A DNA stretch of 64,000 nt, taken from the NCBI GenBank assembly GCA_011391255.1, contig JAABQV010000001.1, positions 124,001-188,000 of the forward strand, written 5' to 3'. Under the pieces are notes generated by a model that was not told the origin of the DNA, did not search any database, and worked only from the letters and a program-made list of their open reading frames with translations. Origin of the DNA: Dechloromonas sp. (GTDB lineage Bacteria > Pseudomonadota > Gammaproteobacteria > Burkholderiales > Rhodocyclaceae). Position numbers and translations under genes: made by a program. Each line of letters opens with the position of its first letter. Positions within the stretch are counted from its first letter, which is position 1. Shown here in pieces: positions 40,794-49,990 of this stretch.

Positions 40794-43328
40794 TTAGTAT
40801 GCCAGGCGGTCGTTGAATGTAGGTGAGACTGGGGCATTTGAAAAAGTGGTGACCGGATTTTGTGCGTCATCGTCACGCGAAGATTTGGCAGGCGGCACTG
40901 GGGGGGCAGCATTGATGCCCTCAAGAAAGTCGCCCACCTTCTTTCTAAGAAGGGGAGTTTGCGGTTGCGTACCGATTGCCCTGCTAGCGCTGAGAGTAAC
41001 AACGCGGTAGGTGCCCGCGCCGTTGACCTGCAATTTGCCGGCGGCTAGGCGTACTCGGTCGCTGATCTGGAAGAAGGAGTAGTTTTTCCATTCGTTATCG
41101 TGCCACCATGCCGTGCCCCCAGTGGACGGCTTAAGGAGAGTGCAAGCGGTGCCTTGCCAGTCGGTTAGGGTGCCGGCGTCCGGTCGGCTGGTTTCGAGTA
41201 TCGACTCCAAGGTTTGGGTGCTCGAAATTAGATTGCTTAAGTCGCTCCGGGTTTTCTGAAACGCCTTGTTAGCTTCTTTGAGGTTGGCAGCAGTCGGAGA
41301 TCTAGCCGCTTTCTCGAGCAACGTCAGCGCTCCGGTTTCCGAGCCGTAAAGCTGGTTGATCAGGCTGTTGGCGCGCACATAGACCGATCCGTCAGCATAA
41401 TTTCCAGAGGCTATTGTGATGCTCGCTTTGCGAGCGATAACCGTGGCCTGATCTTGGGCGACCCCAGCCCAGTACTTGGCGTCTTTAAGAATTCGGTTTA
41501 GGTCATCGCGTCCAGTCTGTGTCGTGGGCGGACTTGTTCGAACACTATTCAGCACTGACAAATCCATTGTTAGCGCCTCGATGGCGAGGTTGTCCCCGTT
41601 TTTTCGGATGCTTGACGCGAGGGTATTCAGTGCAGAAATGGCTGCATTTGCAGCGTTAAGCGTAATTGGATTCGATATGTTTTTCAGTGCTTTAATAGAT
41701 GTATCCAAGGCGGGCTTTACGAGTAACGAGCCGGTGGTGCTTGATTCGACTAGCTTCAGTGCCGCCGTGGCAGTCAGCTGCAGGTTCCCAAGGCTATCGG
41801 TGGACGGTTCGGCGATGTATTGCTGGAGTAAGGAGTTTAGGGTGGCTCCAAAGACATCGACCTCATCCGGGGAAATGGTAACGCGGCTAATCAGGACAAC
41901 CTGTCTGAGCGCCTCGTTGGCTGCGTACAGTTCGTTTGCTTTGGTTATTGCTTCGGTGATCGCGGTCTGGTTGCTTAGGTCGTTTTTCGCAATGGCTGCA
42001 AGCTCCTTCGTATTAGTCGCCAAATCAGAGGCAGCCTTGCGTTTTGTTTCGATGAAGTGATTTGGTGATGCTGTTGAGAAGAACAGTTTGTCCTCGAAAA
42101 TGCTGTTGGCCTGAGTTTGTAGGTCGCCCAAAGCTATTTTGGAGGGGGTGTCCGTCGCTGTTTTTATCATTTTCGCAAGAACATCGTTCTGATCCGCCAA
42201 ATCCATCAGGAATATGTCCAAGCCGCTGTCTGAAAGCGCCTGTATCAGTCGTGGTAGCGCACTGATGCTCTCCGTCAGCGGTATGGATATATCGGCGGGG
42301 GGGCTCGCGTTCAATTTGTTCAACCCGGAAACCGCCTCTCCAGCGAAATAGACTTCTTTCATTAACTGCCCCAAGCGATCAGCCAGGACGCGCATAGCTG
42401 CGACCGACTGTTGCAGCGTGCTGGCAACCTCTAGGGCTTGAGATGCTTCAATGCTGCTATCGATAGACAGGTCTTGGTTCAGTTTGACGTCGATGGCCTT
42501 GAGGTCGGCAAGTGATTTTTGCAGCGCGGCATCGATATTGCCGCCGGGTTGGGTTGCCGGAATCCTTCCGAACAGGCTTTTCGTCTTGCCTGAAAAGAGG
42601 GATGCAGACAGTGGGGATGGCCAAGGGTAAGTTCCTGTTGCAACGGCGTGCTCCTCCAAGCAGGCCTTCACCTCGCCCGCAACGCGCTTTTCGACGGCGG
42701 CCATCAATTCCTGGCGCGTGATGATGGCAAGGACGTCGTTGTCTTCGGGTGCTTTCGATGAGCCAGAATAGAAATACTCGTCGCCGTCGGCGTTTCGCGT
42801 ATCAAGCGGTCCGCGAGTAGAAATGATCACAGCGACCACATCATTGCTCGGCAAACCGGAGGGAACATCAACACGAAGCGAGGTGAGAGTGTCGCTGTTG
42901 AGCGGTGGCGTCTTTCGATCACCTCCGAAGAACCGTGAGGCTGCGTACTGGAATTTGGTACCCCGGTCATCACTCGGCTCCACCAAATCAAGGGTTTTCC
43001 AGGGTAACCAACCGGAATAGACATCAGGCTTGCCAGAGGCCCATCCGTTGCAGTCATCGAGAGACAGCGTTGGTGAAACACCGTCACCAATAATGTCCGG
43101 GCAAAGCATCCGGCCGGGACGATTCTTGTCGACCACGGCATAGGCGATCAAGGCATCCTTGGCGCGAGCCAGGGAAAGGGTCAGCTTGGCGTCCTGCTGC
43201 GTTGATCCGAAGCCGATATTAGTGCTGCGATAGAAAGCGTAGCCACCAACAAGTATCAGGGCGAACAATAGTGCCAGCAGCGCAACGCCGGCCTGTTTTT
43301 TTCGCGTGGCAGTGCCAACAAGTTTCAT
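40794..43328 (-). CDS. Giant GspK-like pseudopilin with a large helical insertion
   Basis: An 844-residue protein. The N-terminus KKQAGVALLALLFALILVGG has the hydrophobic pilin helix with Gly before it but no glutamate at +5, as in GspK tip pseudopilins. Residues 60-260 contain GRMLCPDIIG, GWLPWKTLDL and CLEEHAVATGTYPWPSPL. Residues ~262-725 are a Leu/Ala/Ser/Asn-rich, mainly helical stretch without parallel in the rest of the family as I know it. From 726 on the family scaffold returns (WWHDNEWKNYSFFQISD, RVVTLSASRAIG) and ends FNDRLAY. It overlaps the MshK-like gene by four bases upstream and lies 10 bases from the minor pseudopilin. Confidence 0.72.
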   Translation of the reverse strand: MKLVGTATRKKQAGVALLALLFALILVGGYAFYRSTNIGFGSTQQDAKLTLSLARAKDALIAYAVVDKNRPGRMLCPDIIGDGVSPTLSLDDCNGWASGKPDVYSGWLPWKTLDLVEPSDDRGTKFQYAASRFFGGDRKTPPLNSDTLTSLRVDVPSGLPSNDVVAVIISTRGPLDTRNADGDEYFYSGSSKAPEDNDVLAIITRQELMAAVEKRVAGEVKACLEEHAVATGTYPWPSPLSASLFSGKTKSLFGRIPATQPGGNIDAALQKSLADLKAIDVKLNQDLSIDSSIEASQALEVASTLQQSVAAMRVLADRLGQLMKEVYFAGEAVSGLNKLNASPPADISIPLTESISALPRLIQALSDSGLDIFLMDLADQNDVLAKMIKTATDTPSKIALGDLQTQANSIFEDKLFFSTASPNHFIETKRKAASDLATNTKELAAIAKNDLSNQTAITEAITKANELYAANEALRQVVLISRVTISPDEVDVFGATLNSLLQQYIAEPSTDSLGNLQLTATAALKLVESSTTGSLLVKPALDTSIKALKNISNPITLNAANAAISALNTLASSIRKNGDNLAIEALTMDLSVLNSVRTSPPTTQTGRDDLNRILKDAKYWAGVAQDQATVIARKASITIASGNYADGSVYVRANSLINQLYGSETGALTLLEKAARSPTAANLKEANKAFQKTRSDLSNLISSTQTLESILETSRPDAGTLTDWQGTACTLLKPSTGGTAWWHDNEWKNYSFFQISDRVRLAAGKLQVNGAGTYRVVTLSASRAIGTQPQTPLLRKKVGDFLEGINAAPPVPPAKSSRDDDAQNPVTTFSNAPVSPTFNDRLAY

Positions 43329-43672
43329 GGCTTGGCGTTGGCAGGCTGCACAACAATCCGCCCGCCACCCAGCAAGCTCTCCTGTTCGCCAGTCGAAGGG
43401 TGATAGGTGTTACCGATAATGCCGCGTGGTGCATTATTTATGTTCTGTGCTTCACCATTCACCCAGCGCGTGTTTTTTCCGCTGCTACGGCGGACTTCGC
43501 CATTCAGTGTGTAGCTGGCGGACTGATCAAAGCTGGCGGCTGAGCCTTGCAGGCGTTGGCGGTCGAGGGTGGCGCGCTGTTGCGGAGTGAAAAACAGGCG
43601 ACCGAGTGGCGCCTCTTGCGGCTGGGCGGGCCAGGCGCAGATTAGCAGCAGAGTGGCGAGCAGGTGCTTCAT
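43325..43672 (-). CDS. MshK-like periplasmic protein
   Basis: A 115-residue protein with a signal peptide (MKHLLATLLLICAWPAQPQE) and the segment LGRLFFTPQQRATLDRQR, which is seen in small accessory proteins encoded near MSHA/type II secretion-like genes. ATG 43672 overlaps the MshJ-like stop in ATGA form. The frame continues to 43723, but those residues lie within the neighbour. MshK is thought to support secretin assembly; the assignment rests on position and general features, since the sequence is poorly conserved. Confidence 0.6.
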   Translation of the reverse strand: MKHLLATLLLICAWPAQPQEAPLGRLFFTPQQRATLDRQRLQGSAASFDQSASYTLNGEVRRSSGKNTRWVNGEAQNINNAPRGIIGNTYHPSTGEQESLLGGGRIVVQPANAKP

Positions 43673-44277
43673 GGCTGCTTTACTCCGCTGGCCCGGCGCA
43701 GGCTGACCCATTCCATGTCGCATTCGGCGTTCAACTGAGCCAAGCCGGCATTGGGGGCGCCAATTGCTGCGGTGCGCGAAAGGCGGCAGCTGCGGAGCAG
43801 AATCATGGCTTTTGCCCGTTGTTGCAGTTGCTGGGTAAAGTTGAGCAGGTCTTCTTCGTGCAGGAGTCGTAACTGAATGCGCAGATGACTGCTGTGGTAG
43901 GCGTAGGCAGAACCGCTGACGGGTTCGATGCTGACCTGCGGGCCGAACTCATAACTCATGCCGGGCAGGCGGAGTTGCTGCTGCAGCTCGCGCAGCAATT
44001 CGATCCATTCCAGTCGCTTTTCTTCGCCGGTCATGCCGGAGCGTTCAAGTTGCTGGAACAGTGTAGTGCGCTGCTTGATCTCCTGTTCTTCGGTTCGCAC
44101 CTGACGTAATTTCTTGTCGATTTGCTGCATCCGGCTCTCGGCAGTGTCGTGCTCATGCTTTGCCTGGCGCGGGCTGAGTTGGCTCCAGTAGGAAAGAGCG
44201 CCGGCTGCAAGTAGCAGGCAAAGGGTCAGCAGGCCATGCCATTGCAGTTTTTTCAGATCTTGCAGGGAGAATTTCAT
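43669..44277 (-). CDS. MshJ/PilO-like inner-membrane assembly protein
   Basis: A 202-residue bitopic protein with one N-terminal membrane helix (GLLTLCLLLAAGALSYW, about residues 15-31), a coiled coil (about 38-100) and a periplasmic ferredoxin-like region. This is the layout of MshJ, PilO and GspM proteins that link the cytoplasmic ATPase platform to the secretin. It is coupled by four-base overlaps to the MshI-like gene before it and the MshK-like gene after it. Confidence 0.72.
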   Translation of the reverse strand: MKFSLQDLKKLQWHGLLTLCLLLAAGALSYWSQLSPRQAKHEHDTAESRMQQIDKKLRQVRTEEQEIKQRTTLFQQLERSGMTGEEKRLEWIELLRELQQQLRLPGMSYEFGPQVSIEPVSGSAYAYHSSHLRIQLRLLHEEDLLNFTQQLQQRAKAMILLRSCRLSRTAAIGAPNAGLAQLNAECDMEWVSLRRASGVKQP

Positions 44278-45806
44278 GGCGTTGCCCGCCGCGTGATTTG
44301 CAGGGTGAACTGGCGTGGCTTGGCGCTATCCTCGTCCTTGTCTCCACCACGCAGTGGCTGGTTGGATTCAATGTCGAAGGGCTGTTGGCTCACTTCCACC
44401 TCATTGTTGCGGTCGACGCGTAACAAGGCCACAAATTGCTCGAGGGTGCTCAGGGTTTGTCGTGCGCTGGCAATGCCATTGAGCTGAATCAGTCCGCGCA
44501 GGGTGATGATTTCGTCGCCGCCATTGAGCACCAGCAAACTCCGCTGATCGGCGCCGCCTGCTTTGCCGCTATTGCCGATCTGCCAGTCCAGTGTTTCCAG
44601 TTGAATTGCCGGCGACTGATTGAGGGCGTTGCCGATTATCCGATAGGCCTTGCCCGGCAGTTGCTGTAGTGCCGCCAATTCACCGTGCCGGGTGGTGACG
44701 CGGCGCAGGGTTTCGTTATCAATGCCGATTTGCGGGAATGTGGCGGAGATTTCGCGGTAGCGCCAATTCATCTCGGCTTCGCGGGCAATCAGCTCACGGG
44801 TTTCCTGGCGTAATTGGTAAGTCTGGAAAAACTCTTTGGCGGTAAATAGGGCGCCACTGAGTAAGGCAATGGCGCCAAGAGCAACAAGGCCATAGCGAAT
44901 TTGCGAGATGCGGTAATCGTGGCGGTGATCTTCGCTGGCGAACTGCTGCCGTGGTGGAGCGGTGTTCAGCAGGTGTAGAAAAAGCAGTTCGCTGCGGCTG
45001 TTGTCGGGGAGAGACTTAAGCCCCAGACTTGAAGCTTGCTGGTGATTGTCGAGTATCTCGAACAGCACGTTGGCCGTATCCCGGCAGGCGTTGCGCAGGG
45101 TTTCCAAAGCCAGCGGGTGAGCCAGAATATACACCGGCAATGTTTCGTTGCGGCCGATCAGGCGCTGGCTGACGAGGTATTGCTGAAGCTTGCTGGCTTC
45201 GGCGGCGAAGCTGCCGGCAATCCCTGCAATGCTGCTGTCGGTGACCGGTGCCATGCGTGAAAACATGGTCTGGCCGTCGACCAGGTAAGTTTCACGGATC
45301 GAATTGTCTTGCAGGGTGAGCAGCAGGCAGCGCTTGGCTGGCAGGCGAAGCTTTTCCAGCAATGTGCCGGCCAATTGGGCGACGGTGTAAATGCCGGCGA
45401 GGGCGGCGTCGGCTTCCTCGATACACTTCAGCCAGGGCGCGAAGTGGGCGGGATTGGTTAGCGCGCTGAGCAAAAGTTTTTCGTTTTTGCGCTTGTCCTT
45501 TTCAAAGCCGAGCGAGACCGCAGAGGCCAGCGGCGTGCCTTGAAAATGCTGGCCGATTTTTCGCGTAATCAGGGTTTGCCGGTCGCCGCCGCGCAGGAAG
45601 GGAATGCTTTCGACCAGATAGCCTTCTTCACTGACGTTGGCCAGCAGCCTGAAGTGACTGTTGCGGTGAACGCGTAAATACTCCGTAAAACGTGGATGTT
45701 CTTCAACGCGCATCTCGAAGGCTGCTTCTTCGGTCAAGCTGCCAGCCTGCCAGAGATAGGCGGTCAGGCGGTGCGTGTTGAGATAAAGCAGGCGACGACT
45801 AATCAT
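44274..45806 (-). CDS. MshI-like (PilM/PilN-type) assembly protein
   Basis: A 510-residue protein with an N-terminal cytoplasmic, actin/PilM-like region (about residues 1-285, including a LTLQDNSIRETYLVDGQTMF segment), one membrane helix near 300-325 (RYGLVALGAIALLSGALFTA), and a coiled-coil/periplasmic part like PilN. The combination corresponds to MshI or a GspL-type fusion that recruits the ATPase. A four-base overlap joins it to the GspF-like gene upstream. The degree of similarity to MshI cannot be measured here. Confidence 0.68.
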   Translation of the reverse strand: MISRRLLYLNTHRLTAYLWQAGSLTEEAAFEMRVEEHPRFTEYLRVHRNSHFRLLANVSEEGYLVESIPFLRGGDRQTLITRKIGQHFQGTPLASAVSLGFEKDKRKNEKLLLSALTNPAHFAPWLKCIEEADAALAGIYTVAQLAGTLLEKLRLPAKRCLLLTLQDNSIRETYLVDGQTMFSRMAPVTDSSIAGIAGSFAAEASKLQQYLVSQRLIGRNETLPVYILAHPLALETLRNACRDTANVLFEILDNHQQASSLGLKSLPDNSRSELLFLHLLNTAPPRQQFASEDHRHDYRISQIRYGLVALGAIALLSGALFTAKEFFQTYQLRQETRELIAREAEMNWRYREISATFPQIGIDNETLRRVTTRHGELAALQQLPGKAYRIIGNALNQSPAIQLETLDWQIGNSGKAGGADQRSLLVLNGGDEIITLRGLIQLNGIASARQTLSTLEQFVALLRVDRNNEVEVSQQPFDIESNQPLRGGDKDEDSAKPRQFTLQITRRATP

Positions 45807-47002
45807 GTCTTGATCTTGCTGATAACGTCGTAAATCGGCCCGATGACGGAGAGCATGATCCAGCCGAGCAGGGCACCCATGAAGACGGTGAGCATCGGTT
45901 CAATCAGGGCTTGCGCTTTTTCGACCGATTCCTTGACGTCGCGATTGTAAAAGTAGCTGACGTTGAGCAGCGCCTTGTCGAGCCCGCCGGTAGTTTCGCC
46001 AACGCGCAGCATGCGCACGACGAGGGGCGGAAAGAGGCCGGCATCATGGAAGGCGCCGGCGATATTCTGCCCCTCGCGGATCGATTGCTCAACTTTGCGC
46101 AGCGCCTGCTGGACGACCTGATTGCCGACGATATCCTGCGTTGTACGGATCGATTCGAGTACCGGGATGCCGGCTGCGTAGAGCATGGCGAAGGTGTTGG
46201 CAAAGCGCGACAGGATGATTTTTTTAAGAATCGGGCCGACGACCGGGGCGCTGAGTTTCATCGCATCAAGCCGGAAGCGGACGAGCGGATTATTGTGCAG
46301 GATCAATTGCAGGGCGACGACGCCGATGATTGGCAAAATGATGAAAACGGCCCAGTAGCTGACCAGCATGTCAGAGATAAAAAACAGGATCTGCGTTTGC
46401 ATCGGCAAAGTTTGCCCCATGTTTTTCACAAACATCTTGAGCTGCGGCACCATGTAAATCATCAGGAAAAAGGTTGCGCTGAGGACGATGGTGGCGACGA
46501 AGGCCGGATACATCAGCAGTTTTTTGGTGTGCGAAGCCAGTTCGTCTTCCCATTTGAGCGACTCGGTCAGGCTGCTCAGCACTTCCGGCAACTGGCCGCT
46601 GCTTTCGCCGGCGCGAATCAGGTTGACGAAAACCTGACTGAAGACGTTCGGGTGACTGGCCATCGCTTGCGAGAGGGTCTGCCCGCCTTCGATGCTCTCG
46701 ATCATGCCGGCAATTACCTCGCGAAAACGCGGGTTTTCGATTGAATCGCGTAAATCAGAGAGACCTTCGAGAATGGCAACGCCGGAGCGCGTCAGTTGAT
46801 CAAGGTGGAAGCAGAAGTTGATCAATTCACGGCGCGGAATTTTAGTGGCGCCGAACATGTTGCGATGCTCGACCTGCTTGCCGGAGATGAGGTCGAGCTC
46901 CATCCTTTTCAGGCGCATTTCGAGGTCGACCGTATTAATGGCGTCGAGGCGCCCGAAAACCATGCGCCCTTCAAGACTGACGGCTTTATAGTCGAAGAGC
47001 AT
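45803..47002 (-). CDS. GspF/PilC/MshG-family inner-membrane platform protein
   Basis: A 399-residue polytopic membrane protein with two copies of the T2SSF domain (about residues 65-190 and 270-390). Each contains the pattern LxxLxxSGVxIxEgL (LDQLTRSGVAILEGLSDLRD and MLYAAGIPVLESIRTTQDIV) and the family signature VNLIRAGESSGQLPEVLSSL / VRMLRVGETTGGLDKALLNV. Three hydrophobic helices are visible. It forms the rotor-like base that the MshE ATPase drives. It sits two bases after mshE. Confidence 0.93.
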   Translation of the reverse strand: MLFDYKAVSLEGRMVFGRLDAINTVDLEMRLKRMELDLISGKQVEHRNMFGATKIPRRELINFCFHLDQLTRSGVAILEGLSDLRDSIENPRFREVIAGMIESIEGGQTLSQAMASHPNVFSQVFVNLIRAGESSGQLPEVLSSLTESLKWEDELASHTKKLLMYPAFVATIVLSATFFLMIYMVPQLKMFVKNMGQTLPMQTQILFFISDMLVSYWAVFIILPIIGVVALQLILHNNPLVRFRLDAMKLSAPVVGPILKKIILSRFANTFAMLYAAGIPVLESIRTTQDIVGNQVVQQALRKVEQSIREGQNIAGAFHDAGLFPPLVVRMLRVGETTGGLDKALLNVSYFYNRDVKESVEKAQALIEPMLTVFMGALLGWIMLSVIGPIYDVISKIKT

Positions 47003-47004
47003 GG

Positions 47005-48711
47005 TTACATCCGGTCGGTCAGGTCGACCACGCGCCCGATCTCTTCGAGCGACGTCGAGCCGTTGAGGACGCGCCGCATCCCGTCGTCGGCGAGGGTCGC
47101 AAAGCCTTGCAGGATGGCGCGGCTGCGGATTTCATGGGTGGTCGCGCGACGGGCGATCAGCTCATCAATGCCGGCGTCGATACGCAGTAACTCCATGATC
47201 GCAATGCGCCCGCGATAGCCCTGGTAATCGCACTGGTCGCAGCCGGTGGCGCGATAGAGCAGGGGGCGCTGGCTGTCATCCGGCAGGCTTAGTAGTTGCA
47301 TTTCGTGCGGCTCGGCGTGATACGGTGACTTGCAATGCTCGCAGAGGCGGCGGATCAGCCGTTGAGCAACGATGCCGATGATGTTGCCGGCCATGATGTC
47401 AGGCAGCACACCGATGTCGAGCAGGCGTGGAATCGCGCCAATCGCTGAGTTGGTGTGCAGGGTCGAATACACCTGATGGCCGGTCATTGCAGCGCGGAAA
47501 GCCATTTCAGCGGTTTCAGCATCGCGGATTTCACCAACCAGAATCACATCCGGGTCTTGCCGCATCATCGAGCGGATGCCGTTGGCGAAATCGAGCTTGG
47601 CGGTTTCGGCAATCGAGGTTTGCCGCACCAGCGCCATTGGATACTCGACCGGATCTTCGAGCGTCATGATGTGAATGTTCTCGGAGTTGATGTGGTTCAA
47701 CACCGAGTAAAGCGTGGTGGTTTTGCCGCTGCCGGTCGGGCCGGTGACGAGAATGATGCCTTCCGGGCGGGCGATCATCAGTTTCAGGCGCAGCAGGTGG
47801 TCTTCGGCCAGCCCGAGGTCTTCCAGCGGGACGATGCCTTTTTGCCGGTCAAGAATGCGCAGGACGAGGTTTTCGCCGTGGATGGTTGGCTGGCAGGCGG
47901 CACGGAAATCAATCTGGCGACCGGAAACGGTGAGGCTGATGCGGCCATCCTGCGGGGCGCGCATTTCGGCAATGTTCATCCCGGAGAGTACCTTGATGCG
48001 CACCGTCATCGCCGGCCAGTAGGATTTATGCAGGGCGCGAATCTGGCGCAGCATGCCGTCGATGCGGTAACGAATGCGCAGGAAGTTGGCTTCCGGCTCG
48101 AAGTGGATGTCGGAGGCTTCTTTCTTGACCGCGTCGGTCAGGATCGAGTCGATCAGGCGGACAACCGGTTGGCTGTATTCATTGTCCGAAGCGGAAAGGC
48201 TTTTCCAGTCAATCTCGCCGGTTTCAATCTCATGCAGGATGCCGTCAATCGACAACTCGTGACCGTAATATTGGTCGATGGCTCGGTCGATTTCCGATTC
48301 GCCGGCGATCAGCAGTTCAACCTCGACGTTTTCCGGTAGCAGGGAGCGCACGCGGTCGAGACCGACGATCTCGTTGATGTCGGCAACGGCCAACGTCAGG
48401 CGCTGGCTACCACTATCGAAATCGAGCGGTAGCAGATGGTAACGGGTGGCGATGTCACGCGGCACCAGTTTGAGCGCCTGCGGGTCAACAATCGCATTGG
48501 ATAGATCGATGCTTTGCTGACCTAGACTCTCGGACAAGGCTTCGCGCAAGGTTGCTTCGGAAACGAAACCCAGCGAGACGAGCAATTTGCCGATCGGCTG
48601 ATTCGACTTCATCTGCTCAAGCAGCGCAATGCGCAACTGATCTTCCGAAAGGATGCCTTCAGAGATCAGAATCTGGCCAAGCGGGCGGCGTTGCAGGGTT
48701 GAGGTACTCAT
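47005..48711 (-). CDS. MshE/GspE-type assembly ATPase with c-di-GMP-binding MshEN domain
   Basis: A 568-residue AAA-type secretion ATPase. The N-terminus (residues 9-65) contains two consecutive MshEN motifs, RPLGQILISEGILSEDQL and IGKLLVSLGFVSEATLREAL, each ending in Q, which in MshE bind c-di-GMP. The catalytic half has Walker A GPTGSGKTTTLYSVL, Walker B region DPDVILVGEIRDAETAE, an HxxH-like STLHTNSA and a four-cysteine zinc motif (CEHCKSPY and CDQCDYQGYRGR). It powers pilus or pseudopilus polymerisation, likely under c-di-GMP control. Gaps to the neighbouring genes are 2 and 7 bases. Confidence 0.93.
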   Translation of the reverse strand: MSTSTLQRRPLGQILISEGILSEDQLRIALLEQMKSNQPIGKLLVSLGFVSEATLREALSESLGQQSIDLSNAIVDPQALKLVPRDIATRYHLLPLDFDSGSQRLTLAVADINEIVGLDRVRSLLPENVEVELLIAGESEIDRAIDQYYGHELSIDGILHEIETGEIDWKSLSASDNEYSQPVVRLIDSILTDAVKKEASDIHFEPEANFLRIRYRIDGMLRQIRALHKSYWPAMTVRIKVLSGMNIAEMRAPQDGRISLTVSGRQIDFRAACQPTIHGENLVLRILDRQKGIVPLEDLGLAEDHLLRLKLMIARPEGIILVTGPTGSGKTTTLYSVLNHINSENIHIMTLEDPVEYPMALVRQTSIAETAKLDFANGIRSMMRQDPDVILVGEIRDAETAEMAFRAAMTGHQVYSTLHTNSAIGAIPRLLDIGVLPDIMAGNIIGIVAQRLIRRLCEHCKSPYHAEPHEMQLLSLPDDSQRPLLYRATGCDQCDYQGYRGRIAIMELLRIDAGIDELIARRATTHEIRSRAILQGFATLADDGMRRVLNGSTSLEEIGRVVDLTDRM

Positions 48712-48718
48712 CGCTGGG

Positions 48719-49981
48719 TCAGGGCTGAAGTTGGCTCATGCGCTTGAGCAGGCGCTCACGATCAAAGGCGGCGGGGCGGCGCTCGGCGGCATCGAGTGCC
48801 AGACGGTAATGTTGTGCAGCCAATTTGGGCTGGCGCATCTGATCGAGACTGACCGCCAGATTGAAAAGATAGTCAGGGTTTTCGGTATCCCCTGCCACTG
48901 CGTTGAAGTACACCTGCTGCGCTTCATTCCAGCGCGATTGCTTGGCATAAAGGTTACCCAGGGCAAAGTTCAGCGGGGCAGACTCGGGCTGGGCGGCGAG
49001 CATGGTTTTAAGGCGGCTTTCGGTGTCGCTGGGGTTGCTGCTGTTGCTGCTGCCAAGTACGGCAGCTTGCGCAGCCGGATCCCGCGGGTCGGCGTTCAGG
49101 GCGCGCTGTCGAAACCCATCAGCATCCGCCGGACGGCCCATGCGTTGCGCAATGGCAGCCAGGCCGAGTAGGGTGTCGACGTTGTTGGGGTCGTTGCGCA
49201 AGGCTTGTTCATAATCCTGGCGTGCTTGCGCGAGCGAGTTTCCCTGCAAATGGGTGTAGCCGCGCTGGAGATTGGTATCGGGCTCGGGGCTGGTTCTCGT
49301 CAGGCGAACCGGTGATGATGCAAAATCCTGACGGCCATCGGCAGACGCTGCATAACGCGGCGATTCCTGGCGCTCAACGGGAAATGCATTGGCGTTACGT
49401 GCCCGGGGTGTCTCCTCGGCAAGTGTTACGGTCGACGCCGGATTCGGGGCTAAAACCGGAACCGCAGGCGGTGCCGAAGGATACTGCGGCGGCGGCAGCG
49501 TCGTCGGTAGCGGGCGGGGTGATTCTGCCCCACTCTGCAAACTGGGCTGGACGTTGCTGGCGGCCATCGAGCCCTGACTCATGCCCTGTAACTGCGTCCA
49601 GACATAGATGCCGATACCGATTGCGCCGACGCCCAGTGCGCCCAAAGTGATCCAGAGCGATTTGCGCGAGGGCGCTTGTTCCGTTTTGGCGGCAAACGCA
49701 TTCCGAATCGCCGCCCGGTTTTCATCATCCTTGACGGGTGCCGGAGCGACGGAAGCGGTAGCGTGATCGATCACACCCGAAGCAAGGTCGGCGTTCAGGC
49801 TATCGAGGTGCTGGGCGAGATTGGGGAGCGATTTGCCGGCAGCAATCGGAGCTTCGACAGCGATTGGCTCAAGGCTGAAATCAGGCGCCCTGGCAGGAGC
49901 AGGTTCATTTCCTGTCAGATTGCGGGCAGCCGTCTGTTTGCTTGACTCGGCCCGTTTCAGCGCATCCATCAAGAGACTCAT
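48719..49981 (-). CDS. MshN-like TPR protein
   Basis: A 420-residue protein starting with MSLLMDALKRAESSKQ, a sequence common to MshN and related type II/pilus accessory proteins. One membrane helix lies at about residues 110-127 (LGALGVGAIGIGIYVWTQ). A proline-rich periplasmic linker follows, then TPR repeats from about residue 240 on (LQGNSLAQARQDYEQALRND, NLYAKQSRWNEAQQVYFNAV). It probably scaffolds the outer part of the machine. It follows the secretin gene by 9 bases and precedes mshE by 7. Confidence 0.78.
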   Translation of the reverse strand: MSLLMDALKRAESSKQTAARNLTGNEPAPARAPDFSLEPIAVEAPIAAGKSLPNLAQHLDSLNADLASGVIDHATASVAPAPVKDDENRAAIRNAFAAKTEQAPSRKSLWITLGALGVGAIGIGIYVWTQLQGMSQGSMAASNVQPSLQSGAESPRPLPTTLPPPQYPSAPPAVPVLAPNPASTVTLAEETPRARNANAFPVERQESPRYAASADGRQDFASSPVRLTRTSPEPDTNLQRGYTHLQGNSLAQARQDYEQALRNDPNNVDTLLGLAAIAQRMGRPADADGFRQRALNADPRDPAAQAAVLGSSNSSNPSDTESRLKTMLAAQPESAPLNFALGNLYAKQSRWNEAQQVYFNAVAGDTENPDYLFNLAVSLDQMRQPKLAAQHYRLALDAAERRPAAFDRERLLKRMSQLQP

Positions 49982-49990
49982 GCTTGTCCC

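Noticed and set aside
41476..42060. 194-codon rightward open frame inside the giant pseudopilin
   Set aside because: Antisense shadow without a start signal; the leftward frame is continuous for 844 codons and ends in recognisable family motifs.
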